A stretch of DNA of 39,864 bases from Gammaproteobacteria bacterium. GTDB lineage: Bacteria > Pseudomonadota > Gammaproteobacteria > SZUA-229. The notes beneath the pieces were generated by a model, which was not told the DNA's origin, searched no databases, and saw nothing but the letters and a program-made list of their open reading frames with translations. Numbering within the stretch: position 1 is the first letter of the stretch; the number at the start of each line of letters is the position of its first letter. The position numbers and the translations under genes were made by a program. The stretch spans positions 1-39,864 of the forward strand of contig JAOUPA010000002.1 of NCBI GenBank assembly GCA_029880105.1. Direction: 5' to 3'. This document shows positions 16,936-25,522 of this stretch, piece by piece.

Positions 16936-18090
16936 ATGAACAACCAGTCTAGTGAAATACCCTACTGGCGACTGAGCAGTTTCTACTTCTTTTACTTCGC
17001 TTCACTGGGTGCGCTGGTGCCCTACTGGAGTCTTTATCTAAAAGATCTGGGTTTTGGTGCACAGGCCATCGGCACGCTGATTGCCTTTCTGCCGGCAACC
17101 AAAATTTTTGCGCCCTATATCTGGGGCTGGCTGGCTGATCATAGCCAGCGTCCCATTACCATTATCCGTATCGCCAACCTGTTAGCCGTGGTTGCTTTTG
17201 CCGGTGTCTTTCTGGGTAGTAGTTACTGGTGGTTGGCGGCTGTCATGTTTATGTTTAGCTTTTTCTGGAACTCGTCACTGCCGCAGTTCGAAGCCACCAC
17301 GCTCAACCATCTTCAGGAAAAAACACATCGCTACAGCAATATCCGGCTTTGGGGTTCGCTGGGCTTTATTTTTATGGTTGTTGGCCTGGGTGAATTTTTC
17401 CAGGGTCACGATATCGACTGGTTACCGAAGATTATTTTTGTATTACTCGCAGCAATATTTGTCGTCAGCCTGATTGTGCCCGAGCGAGTACAGGTTGAGC
17501 ACGAACAGCAGGCACACATTATTAGCGTGGTGCGCCAGCCGGTAGTGCTGGCGTTTCTCGCGGTGTGTTTTTTAATGGTGCTTAGTCACGGGCCTTATTA
17601 CACCTTCTACAGTATTTATCTTGAAGACCACGGTTATAGTCGTCGTTTCATCGGTATCTTCTGGGCTGTGGGTGTTATTGCTGAAGTCGTTATTTTTCTG
17701 TTGATGCATCGCGTTATCCCGGTTGTTGGTGTTCGTGTTTTACTATTGGTTACACTGGCATTCACCGCCTTACGTTGGTTATTAATTGGTTTTTTTCCTG
17801 ACAACACCCCCGTATTATTGTTTGCGCAGCTGTTCCATGCCTTCAGTTTTGGCGTATTTCACGCCGTAGGCATTTTACTGGTGCACCAGTTTTTTAAGGG
17901 CAAACACCAGGGCCGAGGGCAGGCGCTCTATGCAAGTCTGAGTTTTGGTGTTGGTGGCGCTGTTGGCAGCCTGATGAGTGGTGTGTTGTGGGATCGGATT
18001 GATCATTCAAGCCTGTTTACCCTAGCAGCAGTGGCCGCGTTGCTGGCCTGGGTGATTGTCTGGCGGTTTATGCGAGTCAAAATACGTTAG
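16936..18090 (+). CDS. MFS transporter (HcaT / MFS_1-like)
   Basis: The protein has 384 residues with about twelve hydrophobic segments and the architecture of the short major-facilitator transporters annotated as HcaT or MFS_1-like. The N-terminal block SSFYFFYFASLGALVPYWSLYLKDLG and the loop GLADHSQR-type motif (WGWLADHSQRP) between helices 2 and 3 fit this family. The substrate cannot be read from the sequence. It starts 22 bases after aroC; the aroC-MFS pairing recurs in other gammaproteobacteria, but no role in aromatic metabolism is shown. Confidence 0.88.
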   Translation: MNNQSSEIPYWRLSSFYFFYFASLGALVPYWSLYLKDLGFGAQAIGTLIAFLPATKIFAPYIWGWLADHSQRPITIIRIANLLAVVAFAGVFLGSSYWWLAAVMFMFSFFWNSSLPQFEATTLNHLQEKTHRYSNIRLWGSLGFIFMVVGLGEFFQGHDIDWLPKIIFVLLAAIFVVSLIVPERVQVEHEQQAHIISVVRQPVVLAFLAVCFLMVLSHGPYYTFYSIYLEDHGYSRRFIGIFWAVGVIAEVVIFLLMHRVIPVVGVRVLLLVTLAFTALRWLLIGFFPDNTPVLLFAQLFHAFSFGVFHAVGILLVHQFFKGKHQGRGQALYASLSFGVGGAVGSLMSGVLWDRIDHSSLFTLAAVAALLAWVIVWRFMRVKIR

Positions 18091-18091
18091 C

Positions 18092-18137
18092 TTTATACTC
18101 TTGAGGTAAATGCTCAATTTTCATTAGAGCGTATAAA
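18092..18137. terminator. Composite inverted repeat between convergent genes
   Basis: The 47-base gap between the MFS gene and the convergent TlpA-like gene holds TTTATAC (18092-18098) pairing with GTATAAA (18131-18137). A nested TTGAG / CTCAA (18101-18105 / 18113-18117) is followed by TTTTC. It may work as a bidirectional terminator; no expression evidence is available. Confidence 0.45.
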
Positions 18138-18803
18138 TTATTCCTGGATTAAATCTTTAATAAGCGATTCAAGATGATCTGCTCGACCAAATGAGACATC
18201 TCTCAATATTCCCCGTTTATCAATCAGAATATATGAAGGTGTGCCCTGCAATTGATATGTTTCAAAAGTTAGCGCGTTGTGGGTCTTTGCTTTTAAATAG
18301 TCGATTGCCTGTTTTTGAATCGGCCTTTTCTTTTCTTCTGGCCAGTTGTTGTAATCGGGTATCTGGCTTTCGATAAATGTGAGTATTTTTTCTTCAGTGA
18401 TGGGTTCCTTGTTTTCAATAAGCTTATCCATGGCGACAGGAAATGGCAAGCCGTAGTTGAGCTTGTTGTTTTTTATCAGATCAGTGTTGACTAATTGTTT
18501 TAGTGGCTCGCCGGCGACTTCGCCCTTTTCAATCAGGCGTTGTAAATTTTCCAGCGTGTTATGTTCAAAGTGCTCAAATGCGGTGGCTACACCGAGCACG
18601 GTGAAGCCATCCTGTGCAAAGAGTTCATGTAGGCGAATCGCTTCGGGCAGGGAGTGGACGAAACAGCCGGTGCAGTTGACCTGAAAGACTTCGATCAGGA
18701 TGACCTTGCCAAGATGGTCACTAAGGTTGCTGGCTTTCCCCTGTACCCATGTTTCCAGTTGAAGCTCAGGTGCGGGCTGGCCGATACGTGCGATGGTTTT
18801 CAT
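18138..18803 (-). CDS. TlpA/redoxin-like thioredoxin-fold protein
   Basis: The 221-residue protein has a thioredoxin fold of the AhpC-TSA/redoxin group. The redox motif is CTGC at 44-47 (QVNCTGCFVHSLPEA) and the cis-proline loop is QGTPSYILIDKRG near 187-199. There is no signal peptide, so unlike classical TlpA it appears cytoplasmic. A large insertion (about 80-180) between the active site and the cis-proline is helical and not recognised. Probable role: thiol reductase or peroxiredoxin-like protein; the partner is unknown. It is divergent from the broken deacetylase gene with a 52-base gap. Confidence 0.78.
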   Translation of the reverse strand: MKTIARIGQPAPELQLETWVQGKASNLSDHLGKVILIEVFQVNCTGCFVHSLPEAIRLHELFAQDGFTVLGVATAFEHFEHNTLENLQRLIEKGEVAGEPLKQLVNTDLIKNNKLNYGLPFPVAMDKLIENKEPITEEKILTFIESQIPDYNNWPEEKKRPIQKQAIDYLKAKTHNALTFETYQLQGTPSYILIDKRGILRDVSFGRADHLESLIKDLIQE

Positions 18804-18855
18804 CTCTTTAAATTATGGTGTAGTGTTAAGTGTCTCTCATAACATAGGCTGCATT

Positions 18856-19800
18856 ATGCCGAAATTGTCCGTTGCTGTCGTTGCAGGTGCGCAACTTGCC
18901 GATTATCATTTTGGCGAGCAGCACGTGTTTGGCCCGCATCGACAACAGGCATTTCTTGATGGCATGGACAGGATGGGGCTGGCTACAAAGGTGGTCTGGC
19001 TCGATCCCGTTAGTTGTGATATCCAGAGCCTACAAACTTTTCATGATGACAATCTGATTAATATGGTCAGGCAATATTCGGAATCGGGTATTGGCTTCTT
19101 GGACGGTGGTGACACGCCTGCACGTAAGGGTATTTTTGAGGCGGCAATAACGGTGGTCGGTTCTGTGCTCAATGTCGTTGACGGTATTATGGGTGGACAG
19201 TTCCAGCGCGGTTTTGTACCTATCGCTGGTTTGCACCACGCCTACCGAGAGCGTAGTAGTGGTTTTTGTGTGTTCAACGACTGTGCCATTGCCATTGAGC
19301 ATTTACGTCAAAAACATCATGTGCAGAAGATTTTATATGTTGACATGGATGCGCATCATGGCGATGGTGTGTTCTACAGTTACGAAACGGATAGTCGGCT
19401 GTTTATTGTCGATTTCCACGAGGATGGACGTTATCTCTATCCGGGTAGTGGTGATATCGATGAAACGGGGCTCGGTTCGGCTAGAGGTACAAAGCTGAAT
19501 TTCCCGATGCCGCTTCGGGCAGGTGACAAGGAATTTGCCTAAGCCTGGTCCGAGGCTGAGGTGTTCATGGAAAGAGTTAAACCTGAGTTTATTATTTTTC
19601 AGTGCGGTGCCGATAGCATGCAAGGTGACCCCATTACGGACCTTGAGTATTCAACACTGTCCTACCAGCTTGCCGCAGAACGCCTGTGCCGTATTGCTTA
19701 CAAATATTGTGAAGGTCGAATGATTGCACTCGGTGGCGGTGGTTATAATTTGCAGAATATCTCGTTGGCCTGGTCGACGGTGGTGCGTGCCATGCTGTGA
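18856..19800 (+). pseudogene. Histone deacetylase-family protein interrupted by an in-frame TAA
   Basis: The gene encodes a zinc-dependent deacetylase of the HDAC/AcuC/acetylpolyamine amidohydrolase family. From ATG 18856 the frame has GLHHAY with the H127-H128 dyad and YVDMDAHHGDGV with zinc ligands D165 and H167, and then meets TAA at 19540-19542 (codon 229). The same frame reopens at once with AWSEAEVFMERVKPEFIIFQ and continues to the stop at 19798-19800. It includes CGADSMQGDP, whose Asp (codon 253) is the third zinc ligand, and GGGGYN with the catalytic Tyr. The homology is continuous across the stop with no frameshift, so a single substitution (for example CAA to TAA) explains it. The 228-residue product would lack a zinc ligand and the Tyr and should be inactive. 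Sequencing error or readthrough are alternatives. Confidence 0.85.
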
Positions 19801-19885
19801 GTGTGCTGTTGGGGATCGGGTTTTTTCTTTTGGGAGCTCGATTTTTTTTTCGAAAAGATGTAAATTCCATTTTGAATATATACAT

Positions 19886-22234
19886 ATGGAAAATATGGAT
19901 TTACCTGTTATGGCTACCACCCGCAAAACACCTTCTGTTTCTCAATTATTTCGGCATATTTCAGTTTTTGTTCTATTTCTCGTGGTACAGCTTGGCTGTA
20001 CTGTGCTACAGGCGGCGGTCACTGTACCGGTTGAGGTGCAGATGCCAGGTACCCAGCCAGGTGAAGCGGCTCAGGAATCTGTAACCAAATGTTCCAATTG
20101 TCATCATTCAACAACGACGCCGGTGAACATTGTTCAGGACTGGCGGGGTAGTATGATGGCGCATGCTGGTAGAGATCCCATCTACTGGGCAACGGTGGCG
20201 ATTGCTGAGCAAGATTTTGATGGAGCGGGTGATTTGTGTATTCGATGCCACACCATGGGTGGCTGGCTTGCCGGGCATTCGACACCAACGGACGGCTCTG
20301 CATTAAGCAATGCAGAAGCGGCTGAGGGTGTAGGTTGTGATGTCTGTCATAAAATGACTAACCCGGATAATACTGAGCATCTGGGGGTGATGAATGCGCC
20401 GTTTATTGCCAATGATGGCGGCTCACCTGTCGAAGGGCATTATGGCAGTGCTCAGCTCTCCATGTCAGGCAATGCGCCTAAACTAGGGCCATATAGTGTG
20501 CCTGGTGATGCCAACCCAACTCATCAGGCTAATCAATCGCTGTTTCATCGCTCAGTTGATTTCTGTGGTTCGTGTCATGATGTATCTAATCCGGTGGTTG
20601 GTGATCTCGCACCTAATCATGGTGCACAACAACCATTGGCTGTAGGTAAGTATAGTGGTGTTCTAGGTGGCACTGTGGATGGTAAGGCAGCTTTCAATAA
20701 TCCTCCTTACAAATATGGTGTCGTTGAGAGAACCTTCAGCGAGTACAAGGCCAGCGCACTGTCACAAACTTTAGTGTCTGATTACGCTTCGCTGCCAGCT
20801 GATTTGCAGAATGGTGCTATTCAGAAGGCCTACGATGCAGCATTACTTGCTGGTAATGGTGGCAATTATGCAGATGGAACAGCACGTTATTTTAGTTGCC
20901 AGACCTGCCATATGACACCAATACAGGGAATTGGCTGTAACAAGAGTGGTGTGCCGATCCGAAATGATTTACCAATGCATGATCTTACTGGCGGCAATTA
21001 CTGGATACCGGAGGTAATACAGTATATGGATACAAACGGTACATTGCTTCTTGGTACTGGGTTAACAGCCGATGACATTAGCGGTATGAATGCTGGCGTA
21101 TTACGAGCTAAGGCTAATCTTGAAAGTGCCGGCATGCTTTCTGTGTTAGGTAATAATTTAAAAGTTACCAACCTTACCGGTCATAAACTCATCTCGGGTT
21201 ATCCGGAAGGTCGTCGTATGTGGTTAAACGTTGTGTGGAAAGATAGCTTGGGTGCGACTATCCGCGAGGATGGTCAATACGGCGCCATGGCGGTGACATT
21301 TGATGTCAACAATGATGGCCAGGTTAATGCGGCGGATACTGTCAATACACTGTTGAGTCTTGATGATCCCAATACAAAAATCTATGAGGCCCATGGTGCG
21401 ATCACTCAGGACTGGGCGGCCAAACTGATCGCTGTTTCGTCGGCCTATGCAAGCGTTCCGGTTTCATACGACAGGGTAACCGGGTTACCTGCTTACACCG
21501 TGGGTGATGTTGCAGCCCAGGAGCCAGGTACTTATCACGAAACATTCCATTTTGTACTCAATAATAAAGTCGTTAAGGATAATCGTATTCCTCCCTATGG
21601 CATGGCTTATGATGAAGCGCTTAAACGGAGCACACTGCCTGTGCCAGCCACGCAGTATGGTAATCCAACAAGTGGCGGTGTCTTTAATTACTGGGATGAC
21701 TTCCAGCTTAATCCACCCACAGGTGCTGTTAGTGCAGATATAAAACTGATGTATCAACCGACTAGCTGGGAATACATTGAATTTTTATATCTGGCGAACA
21801 CTGGAAGTATTGCCTTCCTGGCTAATGAAGGCGGCAACCTGCTAGATGCATGGCTCAATACTGGAATGGCGGTACCGCATGTTATGGCGAGTACTACCTG
21901 GTCTCCGGATAGTGATAGTGATGGTATAGTCGACTCAGTTGACCCTAACGATGATAACGATGGTTTTTTAGATGTGGATGACAACTGCACCCTCGTTGCT
22001 AATGATGGTCAGCAGGATATTGATGGTGATAATTACGGTAATGCCTGTGATGCTGATTTCAATAATGATGGTATCGTTAATTCACTCGATACTGGCCTGT
22101 TCAAAGTAGATTTCTTTACTACAGGGCCACAGGTTACGGATCTCAATAGTGACAACATCGTTAATTCGCTGGATTTGGGTTTGTTCAAAAAAAGAATGGC
22201 TGCTCCGCCGGGGCCGTCTGGTCTAGTGCCTTAG
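19886..22234 (+). CDS. Pentahaem c-type cytochrome with calcium-binding TSP3/dockerin-like repeats
   Basis: This is a periplasmic or exported electron-transfer protein of 782 residues from ATG 19886; ATGs at 19895 and 19910 are alternatives and no ribosome binding site is clear. An N-terminal hydrophobic segment (25-40) acts as a signal. Five CxxCH haem-binding motifs occur at C69, C118, C151, C227 and C338, and MHDLTGGNYW near 364 offers a further axial His. The middle part has NLTGHKLISGYPEGRRMW, a block I associate with this multihaem family. A calcium-loop-like segment DVNNDGQVNAAD follows. The C-terminus (672-722) is rich in DxDxDG repeats of thrombospondin type 3 kind and ends in two dockerin-like repeats (NNDGIVNSLDTGLFK and NSDNIVNSLDLGLFK). 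The electron donor and acceptor are unknown. A strong terminator follows. Confidence 0.85.
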   Translation: MENMDLPVMATTRKTPSVSQLFRHISVFVLFLVVQLGCTVLQAAVTVPVEVQMPGTQPGEAAQESVTKCSNCHHSTTTPVNIVQDWRGSMMAHAGRDPIYWATVAIAEQDFDGAGDLCIRCHTMGGWLAGHSTPTDGSALSNAEAAEGVGCDVCHKMTNPDNTEHLGVMNAPFIANDGGSPVEGHYGSAQLSMSGNAPKLGPYSVPGDANPTHQANQSLFHRSVDFCGSCHDVSNPVVGDLAPNHGAQQPLAVGKYSGVLGGTVDGKAAFNNPPYKYGVVERTFSEYKASALSQTLVSDYASLPADLQNGAIQKAYDAALLAGNGGNYADGTARYFSCQTCHMTPIQGIGCNKSGVPIRNDLPMHDLTGGNYWIPEVIQYMDTNGTLLLGTGLTADDISGMNAGVLRAKANLESAGMLSVLGNNLKVTNLTGHKLISGYPEGRRMWLNVVWKDSLGATIREDGQYGAMAVTFDVNNDGQVNAADTVNTLLSLDDPNTKIYEAHGAITQDWAAKLIAVSSAYASVPVSYDRVTGLPAYTVGDVAAQEPGTYHETFHFVLNNKVVKDNRIPPYGMAYDEALKRSTLPVPATQYGNPTSGGVFNYWDDFQLNPPTGAVSADIKLMYQPTSWEYIEFLYLANTGSIAFLANEGGNLLDAWLNTGMAVPHVMASTTWSPDSDSDGIVDSVDPNDDNDGFLDVDDNCTLVANDGQQDIDGDNYGNACDADFNNDGIVNSLDTGLFKVDFFTTGPQVTDLNSDNIVNSLDLGLFKKRMAAPPGPSGLVP

Positions 22235-22245
22235 GGGAAATTATT

Positions 22246-22290
22246 AAAAAAAGAAAAACCAGTTGAGCAAGCTCAACTGGTTTTTTTATT
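22246..22290. terminator. Strong rho-independent terminator, probably bidirectional
   Basis: AACCAGTTGAGC (22257-22268) pairs perfectly with GCTCAACTGGTT (22271-22282), with T-rich sequence on the 3' side and A-rich sequence on the 5' side. It ends the cytochrome transcript. Because an A-tract precedes it, it can also end the convergent lysR transcript, whose stop codon lies at its edge. Confidence 0.9.
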
Positions 22291-23152
22291 TATTAACGCT
22301 CAGCAATTCTAGTAGCGCGTTCGCGGGACCCGAACGTGTTCTCGATTTATGAAACACCACACCCAGTTCGCGCTGCATTTTTGCTGTTTTTATATCGATA
22401 ATTTTTAACGAGGCATCCAGCATCGAATCGGGGATCACGCCCCAGCCAAGGCCTGTCTCAACCATGGCCTTGATGGTTTCAAGGTAGTTGGTTTCAATCA
22501 GGATATTTATTCTGTCATCATCAATCTGTAGGGCATGATTAATCAGTGCACGGGTGTAGGTGTCGTGGCTTGGTAGTATCGCGGGCGCCTGTAACAGCTG
22601 TTTGCGGCTGACTTTACCCGAGGCCAATGGATGATCTGCTGCTACGACACAGTGCATTGGGTCGTGCCAGACATGCTGGAGTGTCAGGCGTTCATCCGGC
22701 TGGCTGGGCAGGGTGATGATCCCGAGTTCGATATCGCCGTGCAGTACCTGCTGGCAGGCCTGTTCTGAATCCATGAATTGCAGTTTCAGGTCGACATCGG
22801 GATAGTCTTTGGCAAATTTCCCTAGTACTGCTGGCAGGCGGTGCAGGCCAACGTGGTGGCTGGTGGCAAAGCGTAGATGACCGCGGGTGGTTTCGCGCAG
22901 ATTGCTGATAATGCGTTCACTTTCTTCAATTTCATCAAGAATACGCTGGTACCCCGGGATGAGCGCCTGGCCAGCTTCGGTGAGTTGCACGCTCTTGCCG
23001 ATACGGTCGAACAGCTGGATGTCGAGGAACTGCTCCATGCTCTGAATGCGTTTGCTGACCGCAGGTTGGGTGAGGTGCAGGGACTCGGCGGCTCGCGAGA
23101 AGGACTCGGTTTCGCTGACAGCGAGAAAAGCGCGAATGTTCTGGATATCCAT
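22286..23152 (-). CDS. LysR-family transcriptional regulator (divergent from leuC)
   Basis: The protein has 288 residues. The N-terminal winged helix-turn-helix (about 1-60) begins MDIQNIRAFLAVSETESFSR and contains the family signature AAESLHLTQPAVSKRIQSME. The C-terminal two-lobed co-inducer domain follows (about 90-285). It is transcribed away from leuC with a 118-base gap, and a LysR gene sits in the same position in Pseudomonas. Control of the leu operon and of itself is the likely role, by analogy with divergent LysR pairs; the inducer is not known. A T-N11-A palindrome lies in the gap. Some phage- or sulfur-related CysB-like regulators look similar, but the context favours leucine synthesis. 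Confidence 0.9.
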   Translation of the reverse strand: MDIQNIRAFLAVSETESFSRAAESLHLTQPAVSKRIQSMEQFLDIQLFDRIGKSVQLTEAGQALIPGYQRILDEIEESERIISNLRETTRGHLRFATSHHVGLHRLPAVLGKFAKDYPDVDLKLQFMDSEQACQQVLHGDIELGIITLPSQPDERLTLQHVWHDPMHCVVAADHPLASGKVSRKQLLQAPAILPSHDTYTRALINHALQIDDDRINILIETNYLETIKAMVETGLGWGVIPDSMLDASLKIIDIKTAKMQRELGVVFHKSRTRSGPANALLELLSVNK

Positions 23153-23164
23153 ACTACTTATTAT

Positions 23165-23179
23165 ATTCCAAAATGGAAT
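23165..23179. promoter_or_regulatory. Candidate LysR operator (ATTCCA-N3-TGGAAT)
   Basis: A perfect 6-bp inverted repeat with a 3-base spacer contains a T-N11-A core (T23166 to A23178), the minimal LysR-type binding motif. It lies 13 bases upstream of the lysR start, in the divergent gap with leuC, so it could serve autoregulation and activation of leuC. Confidence 0.5.
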
Positions 23180-23201
23180 TGATAATATGAAAATAATGAA
23201 T

Positions 23202-23230
23202 TTGTGTTATTTGTTATTCAGGCCTATCCT
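23202..23230 (+). promoter_or_regulatory. Candidate sigma-70 promoter for leuC
   Basis: TTGTGT (23202-23207) and TATCCT (23225-23230) are separated by 17 bases, the optimal spacing. Transcription would begin about 35 bases before the leuC start. The palindrome at 23165-23179 is upstream of this -35 box, a normal place for a LysR activator. Confidence 0.4.
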
Positions 23231-23273
23231 CTACCTCAATTCAGAAAAGTTTAAGAATAAGTGAGAACCAATG

Positions 23274-24677
23274 ATGGCTAAAACTTTATACGACAAATTA
23301 TGGGATATGCACGTAGTGCGTAGCGAAGACGATGGTACGGCTTTGTTATACATCGACCGCCATCTGGTGCACGAGGTAACTTCACCGCAGGCCTTTGAAG
23401 GACTGCGTATGGCAGGACGCAAACCGTGGCGTACGGACTCGATCGTTGCTGTACCTGATCATAATGTACCAACGACAGATCGCAGTGCAGGTATCGAAGA
23501 CCCGGTGGCTCGATTGCAGGTGGAGACGCTGGACAAGAACTGTCAGGAGTTTGGCCTGAATGAATTTGTCATGTCCGATATCCGTCAGGGCATCGTACAT
23601 GTGATCGGGCCTGAACAGGGTGCGACCTTGCCGGGTATGACCGTGGTTTGTGGCGATTCGCATACCTCGACGCACGGTGCCTTTGGTGCGTTGGCCTTTG
23701 GTATCGGTACTTCCGAAGTTGAGCATGTTTTAGCGACGCAGTGTCTGTTGCAGAAGAAAAGCAAAAACATGCTGGTCAGTGTTGATGGCAATGTGGCCGA
23801 TGGCGTGACGGCAAAAGATATTGTGCTGGCGATTATTGGTAAGCTGGGTACAGCCGGTGGTACTGGTTACGCGATTGAGTTTGGTGGCGATGCTATTCGT
23901 ACACTCAGCATGGAAGGTCGTATGACGGTCTGTAATATGGCTATCGAGGCAGGTGCGCGTGCGGGAATGGTGGCGGTTGATTTAACCACTATCGAATACG
24001 TAAAAAATCGCCCGTATTCACCCAAAGCGGAGACTTGGGATCAGGCAATTGCAGAATGGCAGGAGCTACATTCAGATGCCGATGCAAAATTTGACAGGGA
24101 AATTCACATCGATGCCACCTCGATAAGGCCGCAGGTGACCTGGGGGACTTCACCAGAAATGGTGATTGCGATTGATGACGTCATTCCCGACCCTAACAAA
24201 GAAAGCGACAGCGTGAAAGCCGATGGTATGCGCAAGGCGTTAGCCTATATGGATTTGCAGGCAGGTACGCCGATCAAGGATATTGCGATTGATAAAGTCT
24301 TTATCGGATCGTGTACCAATTCACGTATCGAGGACTTGCGCGATGCGGCGAGGGTTGCTCAGGGTAAAAAGGTAGCGTCGAATGTGAAGCAGGCACTGGT
24401 GGTGCCGGGTTCGGGACTGGTGAAAAGACAGGCCGAAGAAGAAGGCTTGGATCGAATTTTTATCCAGGCAGGTTTTGAATGGCGCGAGCCGGGTTGTTCG
24501 ATGTGCCTGGCAATGAATGCCGATAGACTGGAACCGGGTGAGCGTTGCGCTTCAACATCGAACAGGAACTTTGAAGGTCGTCAGGGTGCGGGTGGTCGTA
24601 CTCATCTGGTCAGTCCTGCAATGGCAGCAGCGGCAGCGATAGCGGGTCATTTTGCTGGTGTGAATGAGGTTAAGTGA
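23274..24677 (+). CDS. leuC: 3-isopropylmalate dehydratase large subunit
   Basis: LeuC with LeuD isomerises 2-isopropylmalate to 3-isopropylmalate in leucine synthesis, using a [4Fe-4S] cluster. The protein has 467 residues from the second of two adjacent ATGs (23271 and 23274); MAKTLYDKLWD is the standard N-terminus. Aconitase-family features are VCGDSHTSTHGAFGALAFGIGTSEVEHVLATQ, the cluster ligand in GSCTNSRIEDLRDAA, and the pair in GCSMCLAMN. It is the first gene of the leu cluster and its stop overlaps the possible GTG start of a small lipoprotein gene. Confidence 0.98.
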   Translation: MAKTLYDKLWDMHVVRSEDDGTALLYIDRHLVHEVTSPQAFEGLRMAGRKPWRTDSIVAVPDHNVPTTDRSAGIEDPVARLQVETLDKNCQEFGLNEFVMSDIRQGIVHVIGPEQGATLPGMTVVCGDSHTSTHGAFGALAFGIGTSEVEHVLATQCLLQKKSKNMLVSVDGNVADGVTAKDIVLAIIGKLGTAGGTGYAIEFGGDAIRTLSMEGRMTVCNMAIEAGARAGMVAVDLTTIEYVKNRPYSPKAETWDQAIAEWQELHSDADAKFDREIHIDATSIRPQVTWGTSPEMVIAIDDVIPDPNKESDSVKADGMRKALAYMDLQAGTPIKDIAIDKVFIGSCTNSRIEDLRDAARVAQGKKVASNVKQALVVPGSGLVKRQAEEEGLDRIFIQAGFEWREPGCSMCLAMNADRLEPGERCASTSNRNFEGRQGAGGRTHLVSPAMAAAAAIAGHFAGVNEVK

Positions 24678-24874
24678 AAACCATGAAATTACTGTCAGGT
24701 CTTTTTTTATTTTCATTGCTGCTAGCCGGATGCAATTTCAAAGAAGCGGTAAAAGAAACCGGTGAAGGTATTGAGAAAGGCGCTAATAATCTCATCGAGG
24801 GTGTTAAGCAGGCGCCCAAAGCTATCGGTGACGCAGCCCGTAAAATAGGTGAACAAGGTAAAGAGGAAGAATGA
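24674..24874 (+). CDS. Small entericidin-like lipoprotein
   Basis: The protein has up to 66 residues from GTG 24674, or 63 from ATG 24683. A signal peptide ends in the lipobox LLAGC, so Cys20 would be lipidated. The mature part is a short charged amphipathic helix rich in Gly, Glu, Lys and Ala (GEGIEKGANNLIEGVKQAPK), like entericidin-type lipoproteins. It overlaps the leuC stop (if GTG is used) and the leuD start, so it is translationally embedded in the leucine operon. A metabolic role is unlikely; the entericidin comparison is by composition and size only. Confidence 0.75.
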   Translation: MKTMKLLSGLFLFSLLLAGCNFKEAVKETGEGIEKGANNLIEGVKQAPKAIGDAARKIGEQGKEEE

Positions 24875-25509
24875 TGAAACCGTTTACACAACACAAAGGT
24901 ATTGTTGCACCGATGGATCGACCGAATGTCGATACCGATGCGATTATTCCAAAACAGTTTTTGAAATCGATCAAGCGTTCGGGTTTTGGTCCTAATGCAT
25001 TTGATGATTGGCGCTACCTTGATACGGGTGGCCCGGATATTGATAACGACAGTCGTCGTGTGAACCCTGATTTCGTCCTGAATAAAGCGCCATTTGATAA
25101 AGCTACTATTCTGGTAGCCAGGGAAAACTTTGGTTGTGGCTCATCGCGTGAACACGCGGTCTGGGCCCTGGATGATTTTGGTTTTCGTACAGTACTGGCA
25201 CCGAGTTTTGCCGATATCTTTTTTAATAACAGTTTCAAGAATGGCCTGTTGCCGATTGTGCTTGATGCTGAGACTATTGATTCAATTTTTAAAGCCATCG
25301 AGAAAAAGCCCGGCTTTGAGCTGGCGATTGATCTGGAATCGCAGACAGTCAATATGGAAGGCCATGAACCGATATGTTTTGAAGTCGACGAATTTAGAAA
25401 ATATTGCCTGTTGCATGGTCTCGATGATATTGGCCTGACCTTGCAGCACGCAGACGACATTAAGGCCTATGAACATAAACGAAGCCAGCAGGCGCCGTGG
25501 TTGTTTTAG
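24871..25509 (+). CDS. leuD: 3-isopropylmalate dehydratase small subunit
   Basis: LeuD is the swivel-domain partner of LeuC in the isopropylmalate isomerase. The protein has 212 residues. Family blocks are GIVAPMDRPNVDTDAIIPKQFLKSI at the N-terminus, NFGCGSSREHAVWALDDFGFR in the centre, and SFADIFFNNSFKNGLLPIVL. The ATG at 24871 overlaps the stop of the lipoprotein gene (ATGATGA), indicating coupling. Confidence 0.98.
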   Translation: MMKPFTQHKGIVAPMDRPNVDTDAIIPKQFLKSIKRSGFGPNAFDDWRYLDTGGPDIDNDSRRVNPDFVLNKAPFDKATILVARENFGCGSSREHAVWALDDFGFRTVLAPSFADIFFNNSFKNGLLPIVLDAETIDSIFKAIEKKPGFELAIDLESQTVNMEGHEPICFEVDEFRKYCLLHGLDDIGLTLQHADDIKAYEHKRSQQAPWLF

Positions 25510-25522
25510 CAGGTTAGGGTAG

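Noticed and set aside
18793..18855. Upstream start for the deacetylase gene
   Set aside because: It overlaps the divergent redoxin gene start; MPKLSVAVVAG from 18856 is the natural N-terminus.
19724..19885. Upstream extension of the cytochrome from a TTG
   Set aside because: It would run across the 3' part of the deacetylase gene in another frame and put 54 non-signal-like residues before the signal peptide. ATG 19886 fits an exported cytochrome.
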